Shown here in pieces: positions 35,186 to 41,254 of a stretch of 41,254 bases of DNA (positions are counted from its first letter, which is position 1; each line of letters begins with the position of its first letter). Source of the DNA: Hyella patelloides LEGE 07179. Its GTDB lineage: Bacteria > Cyanobacteriota > Cyanobacteriia > Cyanobacteriales > Xenococcaceae. The position numbers and the translations under genes are program-made. The notes under the pieces are model-generated. The model was given only the letters and a program-made list of their open reading frames with translations, had not been told where the DNA came from and searched no databases. The stretch spans positions 1-41,254 of the forward strand of contig NZ_LR213792.1 in the NCBI RefSeq assembly GCF_900659865.1, in the 5' to 3' direction.

Positions 35186-35575
35186 ATGAGTATAGAATTA
35201 TTTACCGCAGGAAAGCTGCTAGAGATCGCTTTAAGTGCAATTGTTGGGAATGCTGCTACTGAAGGTACAACAAGATTATGGCAGACAATCAAGAATCGCT
35301 TGTTACAAAATCAGCCTGTTATTGAAGCAGATATCATAGTTGAATTAGAACAAAATCCCACTGAGGAAAAATTAAAACGACTACAACCCTATCTAGAACA
35401 AGAAATGCAAGAAGATAGAGATTTTGCTCAAGAAATCACTAAGTTAGCAAAAGAGGTAGCTAATGTGAGTAGTGGAGATGCCTTGAACATGAATAATCCC
35501 GTAGCAAAAGAAGGTGGGATTTTAGTTGGTAAAAATGAAGGTGGAATTAACATTAATAATTCCTCGGTAAAGTAA
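35186..35575 (+). CDS. effector-associated-type N-terminal protein upstream of the STAND ATPase
   Basis: 129 residues. The helical first part (FTAGKLLEIALSAIVGNAAT, EGTTRLWQTIKNRLLQN, EEKLKRLQPYLEQEMQEDRD) and Gly/Asn-rich end (GGILVGKNEGGININNSSVK) are typical of the N-terminal region of cyanobacterial multidomain STAND or effector proteins. The downstream frame is open from just before this stop (about 35559) and reads VPTSTNLEILPPKLENLVKR, the usual linker into an NB-ARC domain. The pair may therefore be one protein split by a frame change. Confidence 0.7.
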   Translation: MSIELFTAGKLLEIALSAIVGNAATEGTTRLWQTIKNRLLQNQPVIEADIIVELEQNPTEEKLKRLQPYLEQEMQEDRDFAQEITKLAKEVANVSSGDALNMNNPVAKEGGILVGKNEGGININNSSVK

Positions 35576-35646
35576 TTAATACAATTGAATACGCTGCTGT
35601 TCCTACTTCTACCAACCTCGAAATCTTACCGCCAAAGCTCGAAAAC

Positions 35647-37989
35647 TTGGTAAAGAGAAAAGAAGAAATAGAAGTTATAGAAGCATGGCTGAATAATCCG
35701 CAAGTTAGCACTGTAGGGATTAATCAAGCTAAGACTTTGGGAATTAAAGGCTTGGGCGGTGTAGGAAAATCTACTTTAGCTGCTTATTTTTATGATGATC
35801 CTGAATCTGAATTTAAATCTCTTAATTTTGAAAAGAAATTCTGGGCAGATGTTAGTGCAAAACCTGATTTTACAGTATTTGCGGAAAAAATAATTCTGGC
35901 TTTGGGTGGAAAGCCTCCTCAACGTATCGATATTACGGAGTTAATTAATAATTTACTGTTGCTACTTAGTCAGCGACGCTGTCTGTTGGTAGTAGATAAC
36001 TTAGAAACTCTGCTCGATCGAGAAAGAAAATGTCAAGATGAATCTTATCAAGAATTTTTTCGTCGTTGGCTACAACAAGGTACAAATAGTACTTTATTGA
36101 TAACTACTCAAGAGAAACCCAAGTTATTCCAAGGTTTAGACTATTGGCATACTTTGGGAGGGATGAAGATTGAGGAAGGAATTGCTTTATTAAATAAGTT
36201 AGCAATACAAGGAACAGAAGCAGAATTGAAAGATTTTGTTGAAAAGGTAAATGGGCATCCTCTAACTATAAAATTGGTAGCAGGATATTTAAGAGAATAT
36301 TGTGATTGTCAGTTAAATCAATTCGATTTCGATGACAAAAAAGTCGAAAAAGTCGACGGCTTACATCGCGATAATCAAGATGCCTGTTTAGATTGGATTA
36401 TTAAACAGCATTTAAAGAGGTTAAGTAGAGAACAAAAACAATTTATAACTAATTTGAGTGTATATCGGCTACCGTTTAACCTTAAAGCAGCAAGGAAGCA
36501 AATTCCTGAACCAAATTTATTGAACAAATTATTGAACAAATTATTTTCTTTAAGAAAAAAAGTTGAAACTCAAGAAATAAATAACCAAATAGATGTTAGA
36601 GAACCTCTACAAGAATTATGTAATCGCTCTTTGTTAACTAAAACTAAAGATAATAAATATCAGTTTGAATCTTTAGTACAGAAATACGTTTTACAGCAAG
36701 CAAATACTTTAACTAATGCCCATCAGCAAGCTATTGAATATTATAAAGCTAATTTAAAAGAACCAAAATCTTGGCAAGTGCTAGAAGATGTCAGCGAATA
36801 TTTAGAAATTGTCGATCACCAATGTGAATTAGGGCAGTATGCTTCAGCTAATAAGTTTTTAAATTCCTGTTATGGTTTTTTGAATCTGCGGGGTTACTAT
36901 GGGGTTTCGGTAGAAATATATGAAAAATTAGTTCCAGGATGGCGATTAAAACTGCAACCAGAAGATAAATCAGATTATGCTGTTTCTTTAAATAATTTGG
37001 GTAGTGCTTACAATTCTTGGGGAAAATATCCACGGGCAATAGAATTCTATCAACAGTCATTAAAGATTGCACAAAAAATAGGCAATCGCTATCAAGTAGC
37101 TAATTCTTTAATAGGTTTAGGCAGTGCTTGCACTTCCCAGGGAAAATATCCACGGGCAATAGAATTCTATCAACAGTCATTAAAGATTGCACAAAAAATA
37201 GGCAATCGCTATCAAGTAGCTGTTTCTTTAATAGGTTTAGGCAATGCTTACAATTCCTGGGGAAAATATCAACGGGCAATAGAAATCTATCAACAGTCAT
37301 TAGAGATTGCACAAAAAATAGGCAATCGCTATGAAGAAGCTAATTCTTTAAATAATTTAGGCAATGCTTACTATTCCCAAGGAAAATATCCACGGGCAAA
37401 AAATTACCTCCAACAGTCATTAAAGATTTTTCAAGAAATAGGCGCTCGCCATGAAGAAGCTAATTCTTTAAATAATTTAGGCAATGCTTACTATTCCCAA
37501 GGAAAATATCCACGGGCAAAAAATTACCTCCAACAGTCATTAAAGATTTTTCAAGAAATAGGCGCTCGCCATGAAGAAGCTAATTCTTTATGTAATTTAG
37601 GTAATGTTTACCGTTCCCCAGAAGAATATCCACGGGCAATTGATTACTATCAAAAGTCATTAAAGATTTTTCAAGAAATAGGCGCTCGCCATGGAGAAGC
37701 TAAGTCTTTATGTAATTTAGGCAATACTTACTATTCCCAAGAAGAATATCCACGGGCAATTGATTACCTTGAACAGTCCTTAGAGATTTTTCAAGAAATA
37801 GGCACTCTCGATCTTGAAGCTAAATCTTGGTTTAATTTAGGAGATACTCGGAAAAACTTACAGCAAAAATCTGAAGCTAAAACAGCTTATGAAAATTCCA
37901 GAGAACTATATCAAGAGATGGGATTAGATAAAAAAGTAGAGAAATGCGACCAGGCAATTCAAGATTTAGTCAATAACGATCTCGATTAG
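35647..37989 (+). CDS. STAND ATPase with NB-ARC domain and TPR array
   Basis: 780 residues from TTG at 35647. P-loop GLGGVGKSTLAAYF (about 35-48), Walker B CLLVVDNLETLL (112-123), LLITTQE sensor region, and GHPLTIKLVAGYLREY. A winged-helix-like region follows to about 340, then eight TPR units of 40 residues from about residue 446 (NLGxAYxSxGKYPRAIxxYQQSLKI pattern). STAND proteins are molecular switches that sense a ligand through the repeats and oligomerise; in bacteria many act in signalling or anti-phage immunity. No separate effector domain is visible at the C-terminus, so the N-terminal partner (35186-35575) may supply signalling. The start is uncertain. Confidence 0.85.
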   Translation: MVKRKEEIEVIEAWLNNPQVSTVGINQAKTLGIKGLGGVGKSTLAAYFYDDPESEFKSLNFEKKFWADVSAKPDFTVFAEKIILALGGKPPQRIDITELINNLLLLLSQRRCLLVVDNLETLLDRERKCQDESYQEFFRRWLQQGTNSTLLITTQEKPKLFQGLDYWHTLGGMKIEEGIALLNKLAIQGTEAELKDFVEKVNGHPLTIKLVAGYLREYCDCQLNQFDFDDKKVEKVDGLHRDNQDACLDWIIKQHLKRLSREQKQFITNLSVYRLPFNLKAARKQIPEPNLLNKLLNKLFSLRKKVETQEINNQIDVREPLQELCNRSLLTKTKDNKYQFESLVQKYVLQQANTLTNAHQQAIEYYKANLKEPKSWQVLEDVSEYLEIVDHQCELGQYASANKFLNSCYGFLNLRGYYGVSVEIYEKLVPGWRLKLQPEDKSDYAVSLNNLGSAYNSWGKYPRAIEFYQQSLKIAQKIGNRYQVANSLIGLGSACTSQGKYPRAIEFYQQSLKIAQKIGNRYQVAVSLIGLGNAYNSWGKYQRAIEIYQQSLEIAQKIGNRYEEANSLNNLGNAYYSQGKYPRAKNYLQQSLKIFQEIGARHEEANSLNNLGNAYYSQGKYPRAKNYLQQSLKIFQEIGARHEEANSLCNLGNVYRSPEEYPRAIDYYQKSLKIFQEIGARHGEAKSLCNLGNTYYSQEEYPRAIDYLEQSLEIFQEIGTLDLEAKSWFNLGDTRKNLQQKSEAKTAYENSRELYQEMGLDKKVEKCDQAIQDLVNNDLD
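36985..37860 (+). repeat. 120-bp tandem repeats encoding TPRs
   Basis: Seven full 120-bp units and one partial. Bases 37331-37470 and 37451-37590 are identical over 140 bases, and 37021-37080 equals 37141-37200, while outer units differ. Such near-identity at the DNA level shows recent duplication or gene conversion within the array. Confidence 0.85.
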
Positions 37990-38132
37990 CAGGTAATTCG
38001 TTAATCTAAAATTTTACAAATGCGATCGACTATTGTTTTCAAGCTTCTGAAGTTATAGGTTTCTTCCATCAAGCAATTATTTGTGTAGTAGTGCATCCAG
38101 ATTAATTTGTTGGGTATTGAAAATTGATTTCA

Positions 38133-38160
38133 GCCCCCTAACCCCCAACCTTGGGGGAAC
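38133..38160. repeat. C-rich/G-rich hairpin repeat
   Basis: CCCCCAA and TTGGGGG (38142-38148 and 38151-38157) are perfect arms with a CC loop, preceded by GCCCCCTAA. The same stem type is found inside the MITE-like element at 14639-14662. Confidence 0.6.
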
Positions 38161-38182
38161 AAGAAAATACTAACCCAGCATT

Positions 38183-38410
38183 TTAACCTAGACGCGCTAG
38201 TAGTAAAGGTTTGAAATTAATAATCATTTTTATAAAATATAACGCCAGTAGAGAAGAACCACTAATCACATCTGCGATCACGAAGTGGCGCGGGTACGCG
38301 ATCGCATTCCCAAGAGTTCCAAAAAGTAAATAAATCTCGCAGTGGAGTTGATAGCGATCGTGAAAATATGATAAAGCGATCGCGCCAAGAAATAAACAAA
38401 ACTGCTTCAA
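38183..38410 (-). CDS. doubtful 75-residue ORF containing a dispersed palindrome
   Basis: MKQFCLFLGAIALSYFHDRY at the start and a hydrophobic C-terminal half. Residues about 34-46 (NAIAYPRHFVIADV) are encoded by a HIP1-containing palindrome at 38274-38305, so at least that part is repeat-derived. No homologue is recognised and no ribosome binding site stands out. It may be chance. Confidence 0.25.
   Translation of the reverse strand: MKQFCLFLGAIALSYFHDRYQLHCEIYLLFGTLGNAIAYPRHFVIADVISGSSLLALYFIKMIINFKPLLLARLG
38274..38305. repeat. 32-bp HIP1-containing palindromic repeat
   Basis: Starts GCGATCACGAAGTGGCGC and ends TACGCGATCGC. It resembles the palindromes at 22220-22250 and 38720-38750, sharing the GCGATCACG left half, with a different loop. 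Confidence 0.5.
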
Positions 38411-38485
38411 TTAAGCAACAGTAACAAAGGGTACTATTCTATCGAATTAGTAAGTTTAAGATTTAAGAAATCAGTTATTAAATCT

Positions 38486-38746
38486 ATGCAAATCAAATCT
38501 ATCGAGCAAGAGTTGATTGAAGGTACTGAGATGATTTTGACTAGAGTAACCCTCAATCAAGTTAACAGTTCTTGTATATTATCAAGACTTATAATTGATA
38601 CTTTAGGAAAGCCAGGAATTGATAACGATCTTCAGTTACTAGGTTCTGGAAGTCAATGGGAAGTGGTTTGGACTGAACCAAAACTAACTATCGAGCAAAC
38701 TAGAGAAATAATTAGTAAAGCGATCAGCTTCGCTGGCACTGCGTGA
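38486..38746 (+). CDS. small hypothetical protein with repeat-derived C-terminus
   Basis: 86 residues. MQIKSIEQELIEGTEMILTR, LQLLGSGSQWEVVWTEPKLT, then EQTREIISKAISFAGTA. The final KAISFAGTA and the stop TGA are encoded by the palindrome at 38720-38750, the same repeat family that ends the DUF433 antitoxin. The family is unknown. The first about 75 residues look like a genuine small domain. Confidence 0.45.
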   Translation: MQIKSIEQELIEGTEMILTRVTLNQVNSSCILSRLIIDTLGKPGIDNDLQLLGSGSQWEVVWTEPKLTIEQTREIISKAISFAGTA

Positions 38747-38750
38747 TCGC
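38720..38750. repeat. 31-bp palindromic repeat supplying a C-terminus and stop
   Basis: Starts GCGATCAGCTTCGC and ends CTGGCACTGCGTGATCGC. It shares its last 18 bases with the reverse complement of 22220-22250, while the loop (CTTCG versus GCGAAGC) is inverted. Confidence 0.65.
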
Positions 38751-38819
38751 CCCATCTGCGTAAAAGCCATAGATAATTTAAGATTTTAGGGAAAATGAAG
38801 TTCAATTGTTCCTAGGTAT

Positions 38820-38942
38820 TTGTTAAAACGCCAGCAAGTTTATTACGCTCCTTTGTACTACACTCGCCCTGAAGCAGAAACTAAAAAAATTGATGGTAAT
38901 TTTGCTGTTGTAGAAATAATCTGGGAAGAAATTGAAACATAA
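38820..38942 (+). pseudogene. 3' fragment of an unidentified gene
   Basis: A TTG at 38820 opens a 40-codon frame reading LLKRQQVYYAPLYYTRPEAE, TKKIDGNFAVVEIIWEEIET. It looks like the end of a real protein, but the frame is blocked upstream by TGA near 38799. An ATG (about 38795) in another frame stops after six codons. Probably a truncated gene. Confidence 0.3.
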
Positions 38943-39319
38943 ATATCTAAAAATAAAAATAAATATTGCTAAAGTGCGATCGCTTTTTTCGGACAAACCA
39001 TCTTTATTGAACTTGTTCGAGCAAAAAAATAATATTGACTATGTTTTTGTTTTGTATTGTAATTAGCTGTTTTATTTCTAGATTATTGGTATCGTGATAT
39101 ATGTAATGCAATAATACATCGCTAAAAAGTTGATATTTCTTACTCCTAGGCAATGCAGTAATGCTTATGGTGTAAAGGACTAGACGAGATTTTAGAAAAA
39201 AAAGCTTCTCTATAATTAATTTGTGCAATCTCTTGCAGGATTTCAAATCTCTTAAGCTGTGACCTGAGATTAACATAGAAAGATTGTTTTTTATAACTTA
39301 AAAAATTTAGGTTATTAAG

Positions 39320-39353
39320 GGCTTAATTTCAATAACATTAAGCTCTTTTTTTA
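39320..39353 (+). terminator. rho-independent terminator
   Basis: GGGCTTAAT (39320-39328) pairs with ATTAAGCTC (39338-39346; one G-U), followed by T7 at 39347-39353. An additional GTTATT/AATAAC pairing competes within the loop. It would end transcription from the left before the 39521 gene. Confidence 0.65.
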
Positions 39354-39439
39354 TGCTCTTTTCTCTTTCTTTTATCTGACAAATCGTGCCAAAAATCTCG
39401 ATTGTTGGATAAAGTTTAGCTTCAAATTTAGAAAGGTAA

Positions 39440-39480
39440 AAATGCTATCTACTTGTTGCTAATTTTTATTAGCAGCATTT
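39440..39480 (+). promoter_or_regulatory. nested leader hairpin before the 39521 gene
   Basis: AAATGCT (39440-39446) pairs with AGCATTT (39474-39480), enclosing TGCTAAT-TTTT-ATTAGCA (39457-39474). The two stems share base 39474. It lies about 40 bases before the start codon and leaves the GAGGAGAG ribosome binding site free, so it may stabilise the mRNA or tune translation. Confidence 0.4.
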
Positions 39481-39520
39481 GAGTTGTCAACCTTTAAGAT
39501 AAATCCGAGGAGAGTTTTTT

Positions 39521-40135
39521 ATGGCTACTTCAAAAGCATTAAATCCGAGCTTTTTAAGAGATGCATTTACATCTTATTCCAAATACAATACTCCGAAACA
39601 ACAGGAACTCCAACAGTATGCTTTACAATGGCTGCAAAGCCAGATTGAATCAGAACTCGATGATGGAAAGGCAATCATGGAAAAGTTTACAGGTAAATGG
39701 CGTAAAGGATGGCAGCCAGGCATAAATTCTCAAGAATCACCGATTGAATTAAAAAATTTACCTCATTCCTATAAAGGCTCAAATACAATAGATTCCCATC
39801 AAGAGGATGCTCTAGTTTTTATCCACGAAGCAATTCCTCAAAATCTAAAAGATGACTTTGCCAAACTTTGGAATATCAAGGAAAAATTACAGGTTAGTAA
39901 TGCCGATGGTGCGATCTTCATGGTTAATGACGAGGAAATAGCTACTCTAAAAGAACAAGATCCTGAAGGAAATGGCACAGCTTGGTATCAAGTAGACGAA
40001 AAGCAAACTTATTATTTGCTTTCTTCTGAAGAAAAAGGCGATCGCTATTTAGTAGTGTTAAGTGAAGCAATCAGTCCCCAAAATCGTGATACCTGGTTGG
40101 TGGCTCAAGCAGATGTTAATATCTCTAAAGTTTAA
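39521..40135 (+). CDS. hypothetical 204-residue soluble protein
   Basis: Begins MATSKALNPSFLRDAFTSYS, with a helical KQQELQQYALQWLQSQIESE segment. Then comes a Pro/Trp-rich region (KFTGKWRKGWQPGINSQESP), a DALVFIHEAIPQNLKDDFAK stretch and a beta-rich end (TYYLLSSEEKGDRYLVVLSE). No signal peptide or membrane span. Strong GAGGAGAG ribosome binding site. Upstream terminator and leader hairpin and a downstream terminator make it a self-contained single-gene unit. I do not recognise the family. Confidence 0.75.
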   Translation: MATSKALNPSFLRDAFTSYSKYNTPKQQELQQYALQWLQSQIESELDDGKAIMEKFTGKWRKGWQPGINSQESPIELKNLPHSYKGSNTIDSHQEDALVFIHEAIPQNLKDDFAKLWNIKEKLQVSNADGAIFMVNDEEIATLKEQDPEGNGTAWYQVDEKQTYYLLSSEEKGDRYLVVLSEAISPQNRDTWLVAQADVNISKV

Positions 40136-40188
40136 TCGCTTGTATTTTTAAATTATTTATCTTTTCAGGCGATCTCGCTTTTTATAAT

Positions 40189-40229
40189 TCGGCAAGTATT
40201 TCTCTTGCCGATCTTGCTTCGGTTTTTTT
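40189..40229 (+). terminator. terminator after the 39521 gene
   Basis: TCGGCAAG (40189-40196) and CTTGCCGA (40204-40211) form an 8-bp perfect stem. A second small stem CCGA-TCTTGCT-TCGG is followed directly by T7 (40223-40229). Confidence 0.65.
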
Positions 40230-40404
40230 CCTCGGATAGATATTGGCTATGATGATTAAAATCGAGTCAGAGTATAGAGTATAGAGAAAAGAAGAATTAA
40301 AATAATATCGACAAAGTGCTAATAAATCTCTGTCATTTCCACACTAAAGTGCTTAGTTTAGTTGTAGTATAGTGTAGATATTAACATCAAGCATAAAGGT
40401 CGTA

Positions 40405-41184
40405 ATGCTTAATCTCACGTACAATTACAAGTTACAACCAACATCAAAACAGATAGAGGTTATCAAGCATAATCTGAATGTATGCAAATCTGTTTGGAAT
40501 TATGCTCTCTATATCAGAAAGCTTTGGTATAACTCTCGTAGTTGTGAGATTAATAAATGTTCTCTATTTCAGGAATACATTGTTGAGCCATTTGATTATC
40601 CTAACTACCATTTTCAATCTTCTGAATTAACACAAGCTAAGAAGACTAATCCTTTTCTCAAGTCTGGTAATGCTCAAGCTATGCAGCAAACATTGCGTAA
40701 GTTGGATAGAGCTTTTAATAATATGAAGTCTAAAGGCATGGGATTTCCTCGTTATAAAAAGAAGATGAAATCTTTTAACTTAATTAGTCAAACTATTGAG
40801 TTAAATGGTAGTTATTTAAAGATGCCTTTGCTTAAAAATATTAAGCTAAGAAAATCTAGAGATATCCCAGATGGGTTTAAAATATGCCAAGTACAAATCA
40901 TTAAAAAAGCTAGTGGTTACTATGTTAATTTGATGATTGAACTTGATGTTGACGTGCCAACGGATATGCCTCATGGTCATACTATAGGAATAGATGTAGG
41001 AATTAAAAGTATGTTAGCAACTTCTGATGGGTTAACTATTGCTAGACCAAAGTTTTTAGACAAAGTTCAGCGCAAGATTGAATTACTGCAAAGAAAACTT
41101 AGAAATAAAACTATTGGTTCAAAAGGCTGGCATAAGTTATACCAATTTCCTAAAGTCCAGCTACAGATAATGCATCGAGAATGA
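40405..41184 (+). pseudogene. tnpB: TnpB (OrfB, IS200/IS605 type), 3'-truncated
   Basis: 259 residues: N-terminal TYNYKLQPTSKQIEVIKHNL, VCKSVWNYALYIRKLWYN, KGMGFPRYKKKMKSFNL, then the first RuvC motif TIGIDVGIKSMLATSDG with D197. Homology ends near residue 244 (…GSKGWHKL). The last codons lie in unrelated sequence that is, on the minus strand, the 3' end of another gene. The second and third RuvC acidic residues and the zinc ribbon are missing, so RNA-guided cleavage should be lost. No TnpA gene is adjacent. ATG at 40405. Confidence 0.82.
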
Positions 41185-41254
41185 AATCAAATCCCGTAAT
41201 GGAAGCGATATCTGCTTGAGTAAATTCAGCTAAGATATTTGCTAGTTTTCTTCT
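41150..41254 (-). CDS. 3' end of a gene entering from the right edge
   Basis: On the minus strand an open frame from the window edge ends at TAG 41152-41150 and reads RRKLANILAEFTQADIASIT, GFDFILDALSVAGL. It looks like a helical protein end, family unknown. It overlaps the last codons of the truncated tnpB, so the TnpB element broke off against or inside this gene. Confidence 0.4.
   Translation of the reverse strand, partial: RRKLANILAEFTQADIASITGFDFILDALSVAGL

Larger units (their letters stand above)
38943..39520. other. 578-bp AT-rich region with terminator and leader hairpin
   Basis: A minus-strand 90-codon frame (39004-39276) is AT-rich, low in conserved-looking features and probably chance. 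The notable content is a terminator-like hairpin at 39320-39353 and a nested hairpin at 39440-39480 in front of the next gene. No tRNA is seen. Confidence 0.4.

Noticed and set aside
36848-37334. Repeated frames on both strands in the TPR region
   Set aside because: They arise because the 120-bp unit is a multiple of three, so every frame repeats; only the plus-strand STAND frame has real domains.
39004-39276. 90-codon minus-strand frame
   Set aside because: AT-rich with Ile/Leu/Lys-rich content expected by chance, no ribosome binding site, no family resemblance.

Overview
The window is cyanobacterial chromosome. Evidence: frequent GCGATCGC (HIP1) octamers, an RNA polymerase beta-prime subunit split into rpoC1 and rpoC2 with the large cyanobacterial insertion in rpoC2, the gene order rpsT-tatD-rpoB-rpoC1-rpoC2, a three-gene pntA1/pntA2/pntB transhydrogenase, and low overall GC. 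A unicellular or baeocytous lineage (Pleurocapsales or Chroococcidiopsis-like) would fit, but this is inference and the sequence does not settle it.

Layout. 1-1646: edge fragment and hisD (minus). 1829-13040: the housekeeping block rpsT, tatD, rpoB, rpoC1, rpoC2, ending in a 17-bp-stem hairpin. 13066-17165: a mobile-element graveyard. An IS607-type tnpA is followed by a tnpB cut by an IS4-family copy (14238-16943). That copy carries a 124-bp MITE-like insert with a 10-bp target duplication and a deleted IS1634-type element with a 6-bp target duplication. Taking out either insert restores the IS4 reading frame at that point. An IS5-like scrap follows. 17661-20489: minus-strand genes for a small His/Arg-rich secreted protein, two unrecognised proteins and a NafY-like FeMo-cofactor-binding protein, with no other nif gene in view. 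20645-21487: a complete class D beta-lactamase.

21713-25203: minus-strand modules (DUF433/DUF5615 toxin-antitoxin pair, TPMT-like methyltransferase, aspartic-protease pair, membrane protein), each separated from the next by a copy of the same ~90-150 bp repeat in the same orientation. 25403-28363: pntB, pntA2, pntA1 (minus). 29099-34402: AbrB-family membrane protein, tautomerase, two tandem paralogues of unknown function, a cupin, a GNAT acetyltransferase and the AMPylase SelO. 34424-37989: a HEAT-like gene fragment with no start, a divergent HU-like protein, and an effector-associated-type small protein followed by a STAND (NB-ARC plus TPR) ATPase whose reading frames look like one protein split by a frame change. 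38183-41254: small orphan ORFs, a 204-residue hypothetical with its own leader hairpin and terminator, a 3'-truncated TnpB, and the 3' end of a minus-strand gene.

Cross-cutting features. At least four families of short palindromic repeats are dispersed through the accessory part. Some contribute stop codons and C-terminal residues to otherwise unrelated ORFs. The core block (1.8-12.9 kb) is free of these families.
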